Source: Antrihabitans stalagmiti | GTDB taxonomy: Bacteria; Actinomycetota; Actinomycetes; Mycobacteriales; Mycobacteriaceae | Assembly: GCF_016482825.1 (NCBI RefSeq) | Contig: NZ_JAEMNV010000012.1 | Location: forward strand, 1 to 64,000 | Reading direction: 5' to 3' | DNA: 64,000 bases | In this document: positions 34,881 to 42,834 of the stretch, piece by piece | Layout of the letters: every line of letters starts with the position of its first letter | Position numbering within the stretch: the stretch's first letter is position 1 | Made by a program: the position numbers and the translations under genes | Notes under the pieces: generated by a model | What the model saw: only the letters and a program-made list of their open reading frames with translations | Database searches by the model: none | Told to the model about the DNA's origin: nothing

Positions 34881-35498
34881 ATGAACTTGGGTACAACACA
34901 CGTCCTCAAACGTGAACTGGTCGATGTGCCCGCCGCTGTACGTGCTGCACCGGCACCGTGCGTGCCCACCTTCGCGGACCCATTCGCCCTTCGACTCGTC
35001 GACCCCGATACCGACGATCCCGAGCTGATCGCGTCCTGGATGTCGCGCCCGCATCTGGCGGAAACTTGGGAACAGCCCTGGTCGGCAGCGCAGTATCGCG
35101 TCGACAGCCAGGCGCGGTTGGCCGGAACCTACTCTCGCCCATGCATTCTCAGCTACGACGGCAACGAGATCGCGTACGTGGAGTTGTACCGCGCGGCAAA
35201 GGACGAATGCGGTGCCATCTACGACTCCGACCCGTGGGACATGGGTTTCCACATCGCGACCGCAGACACGACGTTACTCGGCAAAGGCATCGTGAGCGAG
35301 TGGATGGCCGTTCTCGCAGAACGGATCTGGGAGCTGGAACCCCTGTGCACCCGCATCGTCGTCGACCCCGACTACCGCAATACGCCCATGCGCAAGGCAC
35401 TGGCCAAGCGTGGCTACGAGGATCTGGGCGAGTTCGATGTCCGCCCCGACCGCCGAATTGCGCTCTTCGCAAAATCGAGGCCGCTCCGCGGCTCGTGA
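34881..35498 (+). CDS. siderophore-type GNAT acyltransferase (MbtK/IucB-like)
   Basis: A 205-residue GNAT protein of the branch used to acylate hydroxylysine or lysine in hydroxamate siderophores (MbtK, IucB, RhbD). The family traits are ETWEQPWSA, IAYVELYRAAKDE, MGFHIATAD and VVDPDYRNTPMRKALAKRGY, where acetyl- or acyl-CoA binds. The iron box in front fits this job. No siderophore synthetase is in the window, so it acts with enzymes encoded elsewhere or is an orphan. Its TGA stop lies inside the palindromic repeat that separates it from the convergent molybdoprotein gene. Confidence 0.8.
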   Translation: MNLGTTHVLKRELVDVPAAVRAAPAPCVPTFADPFALRLVDPDTDDPELIASWMSRPHLAETWEQPWSAAQYRVDSQARLAGTYSRPCILSYDGNEIAYVELYRAAKDECGAIYDSDPWDMGFHIATADTTLLGKGIVSEWMAVLAERIWELEPLCTRIVVDPDYRNTPMRKALAKRGYEDLGEFDVRPDRRIALFAKSRPLRGS

Positions 35499-35549
35499 GT
35501 CTTTTCGGTGGTTCCGCCCTCCGAAAGGACTCACGAGCGGCGTAGCCGC
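35480..35549. repeat. complete dispersed modular palindrome (site C)
   Basis: Small hairpin GCCGC-tcc-GCGGC (35480-35492), left arm CTCGTGAGTCTTTTCGG (35492-35508), loop TGGTTCCGCCCT, right arm CCGAAAGGACTCACGAG (35521-35537), small hairpin GCGGC-gta-GCCGC (35537-35549). The arms pair at 16 of 17 positions. It fills the whole gap between two convergent genes: the GNAT stop is inside it and the molybdoprotein stop follows at once. A bidirectional terminator is the simplest role. Confidence 0.85.
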
Positions 35550-37133
35550 CTAGGCCCTGACGATGATCGTCCGGTTGTGCCAGCCGGTCGACCCACCGGG
35601 AATCGGCGGCGTCCGCTCTTCGGTCTGCGTATTGCCGTCGAGGTCGGTCGCACGAACCTCGATCACGTGGTTGCCGGCGGTCGCATCCCATTCATAGGTC
35701 CATTGGCGCCACGTGTCGATCGAGTACTCCGGCGCGAGAACTGCCTGCTGCCACTCCTGCTTGTCCACCCGGATCTCGACCTTCTCGATACCGCGGCGCT
35801 GGGCCCATGCCGTTCCCGCGACAACCACCCGACCGGCAGGGACGGGCGCGAGCGCGGCAGGGACGTCGATCCGAGACGCCGTCTTGATCGGCGCCTGCGC
35901 ACCCCAACCTCGTTTCGTCCAGTACGCCTCGGCCTTGTCGAAGCGAGTCAACTCCCAGTCGACAACCCATTTCGTCGCCGACACGAAGCCGTACAGCCCG
36001 GGAACGACCTGGCGGACGGGGTAACCGTGCTCGAGGGGCAGCGGTTCTCCGTTCATCGAGACGGCAAGAATCGCGTCGCGGCCGTCGCGCAGTGCTGCAA
36101 CGGGAGTTCCACTGGTCCACCCGTCGACACTGGTGGAGAGCAGCATGTCGGCCTCGGGGTCGACACCTGCCTCGTCCAGCAGATCCTTGATCGCATAACC
36201 GATCCAGGTCGCGTTGCCCGCGAGCGGACCGCCGACCTCGTTGGACACGCAGGTCAACGTGATCGTGCGCTCCATCGCGGTGCGAGCGACAAGATCGTCC
36301 CAGTTCAACGTGATCTCGCGGTCGACCATGCCGTGAATGCGCAGCTGCCAGTCGTCGCGGACCAGCTTGGGGACCTGCAATGCCGTGTCGATTCGATAAA
36401 ACGTCTCGTTCGGGGTGAGGAAGGTCGTCGACCCGGGAACGTTGATATCGGTGCCCGCAGCGATCGGCTTTGCCTTGTCTTTCACCGACGGCAGCCGGAA
36501 ATTGGCGCGGTCCGCGACGACGTCGGTCAGTCGTGCGCCGATGTAGCGCCCAGCGACACCGATTGCGACAGCAGCCGCCGCGATGCCGGTGCCGAGGACC
36601 AGGAACTTCCGGCGCGGCAGGCGGGACTCCGAAACCGGTTTCGAATCCGGGTCTTTCGGCGCAACCTGGGCAAGGGCGCCGATGAGGAGTCGGAGCACGA
36701 GTATTCCGAATACGACGCCGACGATGCTCGGGATCGCGAACGTCCAGTCCGACGTGATGCGTTGTTGCGACGCGTAGACGGCGACGAGTCCGAGCACGAT
36801 CAACGCGACGCTGCCCAGCGGACGACGAGGTCGTTCGATCAGTCCGATCAACGCACCGATCAGCACCATCGCAATCGACATCCCGATGAACAGCGCGGGC
36901 TTGTCGTTGGTTCCGAAGGTCTCGATCGCGAATTCGCGCGCGAACTCCGGCGCCCGATCGACCGTCACGTTGCCGACTGCGAAGAACGGTGAACTGTTCG
37001 GATCGATGGGGACCGCCGCTAGTTCGCCGACCCCGAGCACGACGCCGGCTGCGATGATTCCCGAGAGCCCCCGGGCAACGATTCGTCGCCGTGGGCGGGT
37101 CTCTTCGACCTCTGGTGGCGCTTGCGTCGTCAT
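35550..37133 (-). CDS. membrane-anchored molybdopterin oxidoreductase (Rv0218-like)
   Basis: A 527-residue protein with four to five membrane helices in the first 190 residues (GLSGIIAAGVVLGVGELAA, LFIGMSIAMVLIGALIGLI, SVALIVLGLVAVYAS, AIPSIVGVVFGILVLRLLIG and one near 180-200) and then a sulfite-oxidase-fold molybdopterin domain. The molybdenum-binding cysteine lies in TLTCVSNEVGG and the C-terminal part is the immunoglobulin-like dimerisation domain. It matches the layout of M. tuberculosis Rv0218. The enzyme domain would face the cell exterior. It is divergent from a fasciclin lipoprotein gene, a pairing that suggests a shared envelope role. Confidence 0.88.
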   Translation of the reverse strand: MTTQAPPEVEETRPRRRIVARGLSGIIAAGVVLGVGELAAVPIDPNSSPFFAVGNVTVDRAPEFAREFAIETFGTNDKPALFIGMSIAMVLIGALIGLIERPRRPLGSVALIVLGLVAVYASQQRITSDWTFAIPSIVGVVFGILVLRLLIGALAQVAPKDPDSKPVSESRLPRRKFLVLGTGIAAAAVAIGVAGRYIGARLTDVVADRANFRLPSVKDKAKPIAAGTDINVPGSTTFLTPNETFYRIDTALQVPKLVRDDWQLRIHGMVDREITLNWDDLVARTAMERTITLTCVSNEVGGPLAGNATWIGYAIKDLLDEAGVDPEADMLLSTSVDGWTSGTPVAALRDGRDAILAVSMNGEPLPLEHGYPVRQVVPGLYGFVSATKWVVDWELTRFDKAEAYWTKRGWGAQAPIKTASRIDVPAALAPVPAGRVVVAGTAWAQRRGIEKVEIRVDKQEWQQAVLAPEYSIDTWRQWTYEWDATAGNHVIEVRATDLDGNTQTEERTPPIPGGSTGWHNRTIIVRA

Positions 37134-37282
37134 CGGTCCCTCGGCGGTAGTTGTGGTGAAACTGGTGTCTGTCCTTCGTTACACATAGACCGTCGGGATT
37201 GCTTTCAGGCGCAAAGCATTTGGATACGCCTGCTTTCTCAGCAGATCCTCAGGGAGTTTTTCGAAATCGGACATACCGATAC

Positions 37283-37310
37283 CCATCCCTTTTGCCGACT
37301 GAGACGAATG
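37283..37310 (+). promoter_or_regulatory. candidate ECF (SigK-like) promoter of the fasciclin gene
   Basis: CCATCC (37283-37288), 16 bases, then CGAATG (37305-37310) lies 60 bases before the ATG. From memory it resembles the promoters of mpt70 and mpt83, which SigK reads in mycobacteria. The match is by eye and I am not sure of the exact consensus. Confidence 0.4.
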
Positions 37311-37370
37311 CTTCACGAACAGCGGCGGCGATCAAGCGCCCGCCGTAGCCAATGAAAGAGGACATACAAG

Positions 37371-38030
37371 ATGCGAATCCAACGCAAGATCGCTATTGCA
37401 AGCATCGCGGCGCTCGGGGTTGTCGGACTTTCGGCATGCTCGGACGACAGCAGCAGCGACAGCGCCGATGCGACCACCACGGCCGCTGCGGCAACCAGCG
37501 AATCCATGTCGACGTCTTCGGCAGCAGATCCGGCCGCAGGACTCGTCGGCCCCGGCTGTGCCGGTTACGCCGCACAGGTTCCGAGCGGTGCAGGCTCCGT
37601 TTCGGGCATGGCAGCTGACCCGGTCGCCACTGCGGCCTCCAACAACCCGCTCCTGACGACCCTCGTTGCAGCGGTCTCCGGCCAGCTCAACCCGGGCGTC
37701 AACCTCGTCGACACGCTCAACGGCGGCGAGTTCACCGTCTTCGCACCCGTCGACGACGCATTCAAGGCTGTCGACCCGGCCACGATCGAGACGCTGAAGA
37801 CCGATTCCGCGCTGCTCACCAAGATCCTGACCTACCACGTCGTCCCCGGCCAGATCGCGCCTGACGCAATCGCCGGATCGCAGACCACCGTCGAAGGCCA
37901 GCCCGTCGAGGTCTCCGGCTCGGGCGACGCACTGAAGGTCAACGGAGCTTCGGTCATCTGTGGTGGCGTCAAGACCGCCAATGCGACCGTTTACCTGATC
38001 GACCAGGTCCTCACTCCGCCGGCTGCCTGA
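37371..38030 (+). CDS. fasciclin-domain lipoprotein (MPT70/MPT83-like)
   Basis: A 219-residue exported protein. The lipobox LSAC places the lipidated Cys at residue 23 and is followed by a Ser/Thr/Asp/Ala-rich spacer. The fasciclin (FAS1) domain covers about 85-217, with [16 protein letters not shown] and [10 protein letters not shown] as the two conserved blocks. MPT83 in M. tuberculosis is the lipid-linked relative and takes part in surface adhesion or antigenicity. It is divergent from the molybdoprotein gene, has a possible SigK-like promoter, and is followed by a strong terminator. Confidence 0.93.
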   Translation: MRIQRKIAIASIAALGVVGLSACSDDSSSDSADATTTAAAATSESMSTSSAADPAAGLVGPGCAGYAAQVPSGAGSVSGMAADPVATAASNNPLLTTLVAAVSGQLNPGVNLVDTLNGGEFTVFAPVDDAFKAVDPATIETLKTDSALLTKILTYHVVPGQIAPDAIAGSQTTVEGQPVEVSGSGDALKVNGASVICGGVKTANATVYLIDQVLTPPAA

Positions 38031-38052
38031 TCAGCTGACGTTTCGACCTAGC

Positions 38053-38088
38053 AAAGGCCGCGAACTCCGAAAGGGGTTCGCGGCCTTT
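38053..38088 (+). terminator. hairpin terminator after the fasciclin gene
   Basis: AAAGGCCGCGAACTCC (38053-38068) pairs with GGGGTTCGCGGCCTTT (38073-38088) around GAAA; only the C/G-rich top is imperfect. It may serve both strands, since the next gene converges on it. Confidence 0.85.
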
Positions 38089-38148
38089 GTCGTTGGTATT
38101 TGGCGGCGGGCGGCAACGGGCCGTCCTCCAGACGACATCGGCCCAGCC

Positions 38149-38712
38149 TCATTTGCGCGATGGACCTAGCGCCGACCTCCACAATCCGGGCGCTTCGGTT
38201 GGATATCCGTGTAGTTGGCGTGCGCGAAGATCGTGCGCTGCCTGGACGAGTTGCGTAACAGTGTCAGGCTGATTTCCTGCATCGACCGCCCTGTTCCACA
38301 GTGCGCGCGCACTCATCCCGTCGTCTCCTGGCGCAGCGAAGACAGACTCTGCGAGCTGCAAAAACGACGTATGCAACGCTTTGACAGTCGGGTCGACTAC
38401 GAGTGTCCCAAGAAACTGGAGTCTGCTTATCGACGTGCGGAGAGGGACTACGTAGTCCTTCGCCCCATGCCACGCCTCCTCAGTAACGGTCCTTTTGCTT
38501 ATAATTTCGTCACTCGCGTACCAAACGTAGGCCTCGATCGCGCCCGCTGTCGTAATGACAAGATCCGCATATTCTTTGGACGCCAACAACTCAGCGTCCC
38601 GCCTCTTCTGAGCCGCGTTCAGCTCTGCAATCGACTGAGCGGTCAGGCGGGCAATCGTCGCAGCAATGGTCACGCCGCCCAAGCCGATCAGTGCCGCGAT
38701 TATTGTCGACAT
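38149..38712 (-). CDS. hypothetical membrane-anchored protein
   Basis: A 187-residue protein that I do not recognise. The N-terminus has one membrane helix (TIIAALIGLGGVTIAATIA) and the rest is mostly helical and charged (ARLTAQSIAELNAAQKRRDA), suggesting a cytoplasmic or coiled domain on a membrane anchor. Base composition is lower in GC than the neighbours (for example the stretch near 38380-38520), which can mark a recently acquired gene. No conserved partner is seen. Confidence 0.6.
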   Translation of the reverse strand: MSTIIAALIGLGGVTIAATIARLTAQSIAELNAAQKRRDAELLASKEYADLVITTAGAIEAYVWYASDEIISKRTVTEEAWHGAKDYVVPLRTSISRLQFLGTLVVDPTVKALHTSFLQLAESVFAAPGDDGMSARALWNRAVDAGNQPDTVTQLVQAAHDLRARQLHGYPTEAPGLWRSALGPSRK

Positions 38713-38839
38713 GTGCGGATCGTAGACGAGTTACCCGACCTGCCGTTGGACTCCACGTAGCGTCGAGAAGTGTGAGTTACAGCGAGGGATTGCTGACGAC
38801 CAATGCGCGATCGCGGGCCGAAAGCGTTGTCATCGCTCG

Positions 38840-39124
38840 CTATTCGCGCCGTGCGGTCAGTTGCTGGAAGCTGGTCACGAAGTCCCGCAACGCCCGCTCG
38901 TCTTCGTCCACCGGTGGACATCGACCCGCCTCGGCGGTAACCGCAATCAAGCTACCGGCTTGCACCCGCAACACGTCCCAGCAGACCGGCAGGACCGGCG
39001 CATGCACACTTCTGCCGTCGCTCGTAATCGTGAGGCGTGAGCTGTAGCGCCCCGCGACGACGGCGAGTTCTTCAGCCGTCTCGGTTGTCAGGCTGCCCGC
39101 CGACACGAACTCTTCGAAATACAC
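38840..39124 (-). CDS. HPr-like protein lacking the phospho-histidine
   Basis: A 94-residue protein with the size and strand-helix order of the phosphotransferase carrier HPr: SSRLTITSDGRSVHAPVL, then SLIAVTAEAGRCPPVDEDER and a final helix. In HPr the active site is GLHARPA with the phosphorylated His15; here the aligned piece reads SLTTETA with no histidine. A regulatory or degenerate role is therefore more likely than phosphotransfer. GTG 39124 was chosen, 13 bases after the cutinase stop, with AGAGG before it. The family call is from pattern only. Confidence 0.5.
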   Translation of the reverse strand: MYFEEFVSAGSLTTETAEELAVVAGRYSSRLTITSDGRSVHAPVLPVCWDVLRVQAGSLIAVTAEAGRCPPVDEDERALRDFVTSFQQLTARRE

Positions 39125-39137
39125 GCGATGTCGGCCT

Positions 39138-39866
39138 CTAGATGCGCCCCATCGCGAAGTCCGCTCCCGCGATTGCCATCCCGTTGAACCCGTAGAGGAC
39201 GTGCAGCGGGTTGGGCTGGCCGACGCCCGAGCCGTCACAGATCGTGTCGCCGGGGATGCAGTAGTCGATGGTCTTCGCGGCGTACGCCGGGCCGACGACT
39301 ACTGGCGGTGCACCGATGTCGCGCATCCATCGATCAGACGGCTTGGCATACAGCACAACTGCGGCGACATTGTCGGCTACATCCGCCGAGATGGGCGGTG
39401 GGACAGCGGCTGCGTACTCGGGCTTGACGCCGGCAGGCAGACCGTCCATGACGGCGAATCCGGCAACGACCGCGCCCTGGGAGTATCCGCCGAGCACAAT
39501 TCGTGTTCCGGGGCAGCTGGCTGCCATGAACTCGAGGTGCCCCTGCGCGTCCCTGATTCCGTCAAGGACGGTGCGAGCGAAGGGAAGCGGGTTGTTGAAG
39601 TCGGCGCTCGCCTGGTAGTTCACGGCATAGGTGCCGACCGACTTACCTGGCGATCGCAGCCGCACCGACTCGGCGAAGGCAGTGCCGGTGATACCGAGGC
39701 CCGCAGGCTCGGCGGTACCTCGCGCAAACACCACCTCGACGTCTGGGCACGGTGCTGCCATCGCCGACTGGGCGGGCAGACTGAGCGGCATCGCCAAGGC
39801 CGCGAAGGCGGCACACACGATCGGCGCAAAAGAGCGGGCGGTCATCTTGCGTAGGTTACCGGTCAT
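39138..39866 (-). CDS. secreted cutinase-family esterase
   Basis: A 242-residue exported cutinase-like enzyme. Signal peptide about 1-38 (SFAPIVCAAFAALAMPLSLP, cleaved near AMAAP). The catalytic triad is Ser129 in GGYSQGA, Asp207 in CIPGDTIC and His222 in NPLHVLYG; cysteines at 40 and 118 and at 203 and 210 form the usual two disulfides. It is shorter than the cutinase at 14.3 kb, which has a different tail. The substrate is probably a lipid or polyester. The HPr-like gene follows in the same direction. Confidence 0.92.
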   Translation of the reverse strand: MTGNLRKMTARSFAPIVCAAFAALAMPLSLPAQSAMAAPCPDVEVVFARGTAEPAGLGITGTAFAESVRLRSPGKSVGTYAVNYQASADFNNPLPFARTVLDGIRDAQGHLEFMAASCPGTRIVLGGYSQGAVVAGFAVMDGLPAGVKPEYAAAVPPPISADVADNVAAVVLYAKPSDRWMRDIGAPPVVVGPAYAAKTIDYCIPGDTICDGSGVGQPNPLHVLYGFNGMAIAGADFAMGRI

Positions 39867-39988
39867 ACCCGGCTTACTACCCCCACTTGCCGTAACTCAA
39901 TCACTCGACGGCCCAAGAAACACAACAAAACTCGCGAGACTTCTGCGGTCAGCCATGTTGGGATCGGCACAGACGAAGGGAGGTCGCG

Positions 39989-40531
39989 ATGGATCCGCCG
40001 GAAGAGGCCTACGGGCGAGTGACGAATCCGCAGCGATTCGCTCCGCTGGTTCCGGCTGCGACGACATTGGCCGCCGACCTGGAACGTCGCTACGACGTGA
40101 CGGTCAGTCGCGGACCCGCGAAGCAGTGGAGCTCGTCGACCGTCATACCGCTGGAGACGATCCGGATACGTCCGGTCCGCCCCGATCAAGCGCCGCTAAC
40201 CATTACCGTGACGTCATTTCCGGGGCTCTATCTCACCGTCGGCGCGTGGCAACACATTGCGCTGCCGAGTTGCGGCTGTGATGCCTGCGACGAAGATGCC
40301 GACGATGGTCTGCGGGAGCTGGAGCGCTACGTCGAGGCGCTGACCTCAGGGCAACTGTCCGAGCGCATCACCGGCACAGTCCAACTGAGGCTGGAGCACT
40401 CCTGGAAAGCGGAAGCTTGGAGCCGCAGCGGACGCGGGGTCCTATCCCGCTCCCGCGCCATGGAACTGCGCGCCAAGCCGGTCCAACCGCCGCCCGACGG
40501 ACAGTGGCGACCGTGGACTCCCCGAATATGA
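39989..40531 (+). CDS. DUF6226-like hypothetical protein
   Basis: A 180-residue cytoplasmic protein. It starts MDPPEEAYGRVTNPQRFAPL, a pattern seen in actinobacterial DUF6226 proteins, and contains a cysteine cluster CGCDACDEDADDGLRELE that could bind a metal. The C-terminus is Arg/Pro-rich. Function is unknown. GGGAGG precedes the ATG. A perfect 16-bp hairpin terminator follows. It is the last gene before the tRNA-Leu and the conserved growth block. Confidence 0.65.
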   Translation: MDPPEEAYGRVTNPQRFAPLVPAATTLAADLERRYDVTVSRGPAKQWSSSTVIPLETIRIRPVRPDQAPLTITVTSFPGLYLTVGAWQHIALPSCGCDACDEDADDGLRELERYVEALTSGQLSERITGTVQLRLEHSWKAEAWSRSGRGVLSRSRAMELRAKPVQPPPDGQWRPWTPRI

Positions 40532-40558
40532 CAAGTGACGACATCGGCGGAGAAAAAC

Positions 40559-40594
40559 AAAAGGTCACGAACTCATCGGAGTTCGTGACCTTTT
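40559..40594. terminator. bidirectional terminator between the DUF6226 gene and tRNA-Leu
   Basis: AAAAGGTCACGAACTC (40559-40574) pairs without mismatch with GAGTTCGTGACCTTTT (40579-40594) around ATCG. U runs occur on both strands, so it can end the gene to the left and the tRNA to the right. Confidence 0.92.
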
Positions 40595-40603
40595 GTGTTG
40601 TTG

Positions 40604-40686
40604 TGGGCGAAGGGGGACTTGAACCCCCACGTCCCGAAGGACACTGGCACCTGAAGCCAGCGCGTCTGCCATTCCGCCACTCGCCC
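40604..40686 (-). tRNA. tRNA-Leu (CAG)
   Basis: The 83-base RNA folds as a class II tRNA: acceptor GGGCGAG with TTCGCCC, D-arm region GGCGGAATGGCAGACGC, anticodon stem CTGGC/GCCAG with loop TTCAGGT (anticodon CAG), a long variable arm TGTCCTTCGGGACG, and T-arm GGGGGTTCAAGTCCCCC. CCA is not encoded. Its place next to fhaA matches leuT in M. tuberculosis. Confidence 0.96.
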
Positions 40687-40777
40687 GAGCGACCGCCGAA
40701 CATTATCACGACTGCGGGGCAGCTACCGAAACGCCTGTTGGAGGGACTTCGGCGTCGAGGTGTTACGGGTGTGGACA

Positions 40778-40791
40778 ATGATAGATATCAT
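40778..40791. promoter_or_regulatory. palindrome upstream of fhaA
   Basis: ATGATAGATATCAT is a 6-2-6 inverted repeat 71 bases before the fhaA start, inside a wider GTTACGG...CCGTAAC pair (40762-40768 and 40794-40800). The AT-rich centre may overlap the -10 region of the fhaA operon promoter. The binding protein is unknown. Confidence 0.4.
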
Positions 40792-40862
40792 GGCCGTAAC
40801 TGCTCGTACCCCGCGACACGCTCGCGGGGAACTCCGATGAACCCGCGCGAAGGGAGGCCGCC

Positions 40863-42155
40863 GTGAAAATCGTTCAGCGTTTCGAGCGAAAACTACAGGG
40901 CGCCGTTGGCGATGCTTTCGCCCGAGTGTTCGGTGGCAGTGTCGTACCTGCAGAAGTCGAGGTCGCACTGCAACACGAGGCGACCGATCACGTGCAGGAA
41001 CTGGAGGGCGGCCACCTACTGGCTCCCAACAGCTACGTCATCACCATCAATACGTCGGACCACGAGAAGTTGGCAGCCGATCACGACCTCAGTGTGCGAG
41101 CCTTCTCGCGCCACCTCGAGGATTTCATCCGGGAACAGGGCTGGCAGACCTACGGCGACATCCACGTCGCATTCGAGGCGTCGCCGTCGCTGCACACCGG
41201 GCAGTTTCGTACGTCCGGCCGTGTGGACCCTGATGCCGGACAATCCCCCGCGACCAACCGACCACCCGCGACACCCCAACCAGGAGCTGGCCCAATGACG
41301 CAGAACTCAGGCTACGACGGAAGCCGTGAGCCCGCGGACCCCTCCGACGCGGACCGGCAGCGCGGGCGAGCCGATTACCCACAGCAGCAGGGTGGGTACG
41401 CCCAGCCGGGATATCAGAACGGCGCATACCAGCAGCCGTACCAGAACGGCTACGACCAGCAGCAGCAATACGGTGCGGGTTACCAGAACGGTTACGACCA
41501 GCAGGGCGGCTACGCCGACCAGGGTCAGCAGTACAGCGATCAGGCTTACGGCCAGCAGGGTTACGCCGACCAGGGTTACGGTCAGCCGGGTCAGCCCGGT
41601 TACGCAGACCAGGCCTACGGCCAGCAGGGCTACGCGGATCAGGGCCACGGCCAGCAGGGCTACGCAGACCCCGGCTACGGCCAGCAGGCGTACAGCCAGC
41701 AGGGGTATGCCGATCCCGGCTACGGCCAGGCGCAGCCAGGCCAGCAGGGTTACGCCGATCAGGGGTACCAGGATCCCGGGTACGGGCAGCAGGGTGGCTA
41801 CCAGGATCAGAACTATGGCCAGCAACCGGGCTACGCCGAACCCGCGTACGGTCACGCGGGTGCCTCCTACACCGCGACCCTCGCGCTCGATGACGGCAGC
41901 GGCCGGACCTACCAGCTTCGCGATGGCAACAACGTTGTCGGTCGTGGTCAGGACGCACAGTTCCGGCTGCCCGACACCGGTGTCTCGCGTCGCCATTTCG
42001 AGATCCGCTGGGACGGCCAGATCGCGATGCTGTTCGACCTGGGTTCGACCAACGGCACGATGGTCAACGGCTCTCAGGTCGGGCAGGAATGGCAGCTTGC
42101 CGACGGCGATCAGATCCGAGCGGGCCACTCCGAAATCCTCATTCGGATCGTCTGA
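40863..42155 (+). CDS. fhaA: FHA domain protein FhaA
   Basis: A 430-residue adaptor. The N-terminal DUF3662 domain ([21 protein letters not shown], about 1-115) is followed by a long disordered linker of repeated GYADQ/YGQQ units (about 150-335), then a C-terminal FHA domain (about 345-428) with [10 protein letters not shown] and [10 protein letters not shown], which binds phosphothreonine. In mycobacteria FhaA binds the pseudokinase MviN and PknB and moderates peptidoglycan synthesis at poles and septa. GTG 40863 with GGGAGG is the start. It opens the fhaA-to-pknB gene run. Confidence 0.96.
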   Translation: MKIVQRFERKLQGAVGDAFARVFGGSVVPAEVEVALQHEATDHVQELEGGHLLAPNSYVITINTSDHEKLAADHDLSVRAFSRHLEDFIREQGWQTYGDIHVAFEASPSLHTGQFRTSGRVDPDAGQSPATNRPPATPQPGAGPMTQNSGYDGSREPADPSDADRQRGRADYPQQQGGYAQPGYQNGAYQQPYQNGYDQQQQYGAGYQNGYDQQGGYADQGQQYSDQAYGQQGYADQGYGQPGQPGYADQAYGQQGYADQGHGQQGYADPGYGQQAYSQQGYADPGYGQAQPGQQGYADQGYQDPGYGQQGGYQDQNYGQQPGYAEPAYGHAGASYTATLALDDGSGRTYQLRDGNNVVGRGQDAQFRLPDTGVSRRHFEIRWDGQIAMLFDLGSTNGTMVNGSQVGQEWQLADGDQIRAGHSEILIRIV

Positions 42156-42369
42156 ACTTCGACTCCGCCCACTGCGGCGATCCGCAATCGAATATGCCCG
42201 AAATCGCCCTCCGATTCCGTATCGTGACTCCGCATACCTATCGTGATGGCGTAGCTTGCGCCGCACCATATGATGCTGCCAACGAATCAGCACACTGCGA
42301 GCGTGTGCCGGGGGATGGCATAGCAGTCGTCCGAGCAATCGTCCGAGCCGAACGAGGAGGTGGACCGCC

Positions 42370-42834
42370 GTGCAAGGCCTGATCCTGCAACTGACTCGAG
42401 CGGGTTTCCTTCTCGTCCTATGGCTGTTCGTGTGGGCGATACTGCGGACGCTGCGCAGCGACATCTACGCGGCTTCGGGAATCCGGATTCAACCGCGCGC
42501 CTCGCGCAGTTCGAACGTGCTGCCCTCGTTCAATCGGCACAAAGGTGCTAAACATCTTGTCGTGACGCAGGGTTCGCTTGCGGGAACGCGCATTTCGCTT
42601 GGCACGCAGCCGGTTCTGATCGGGCGTGCGGACGACTCGACGCTCGTTCTCACCGATGACTACGCATCGACTCGCCATGCCCGGATCTCGCCGCGCGGCA
42701 CTGATTGGTATGTCGAAGACCTCGGCTCGACGAACGGCACTTATTTGGACCGCGCAAAAGTCACCACCGCCGTCCGCGTTCCTCTCGGAACGCCGGTTCG
42801 GGTCGGCAAGACTGTGATCGAGCTGCGATCGTGA
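42370..42834 (+). CDS. fhaB: FHA domain protein FhaB
   Basis: A 154-residue protein with an N-terminal membrane helix (AGFLLVLWLFVWAIL) and a C-terminal FHA domain (about 80-150) with LIGRADDST, STRHARIS and GSTNGTYL, which reads phosphothreonine. The mycobacterial homologue FhaB/FipA interacts with FtsZ and FtsQ and is a PknB substrate. GTG 42370 follows GAGGAGGTGG. Its stop overlaps the start of pstP by four bases (GTGA), so the two are coupled. The 214-bp gap before it holds a short direct repeat of TCGTCCGAGC but no gene. Confidence 0.95.
   Translation: MQGLILQLTRAGFLLVLWLFVWAILRTLRSDIYAASGIRIQPRASRSSNVLPSFNRHKGAKHLVVTQGSLAGTRISLGTQPVLIGRADDSTLVLTDDYASTRHARISPRGTDWYVEDLGSTNGTYLDRAKVTTAVRVPLGTPVRVGKTVIELRS

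Noticed and set aside
41400-41860. Regular repeats that could suggest a CRISPR array
   Set aside because: They are in-frame codon repeats of a Tyr/Gly/Gln linker in fhaA, with no constant spacer length and no cas genes.
42315-42345. Direct repeat of TCGTCCGAGC before fhaB
   Set aside because: Two short copies without symmetry or a promoter relation; likely chance in GC-rich sequence.
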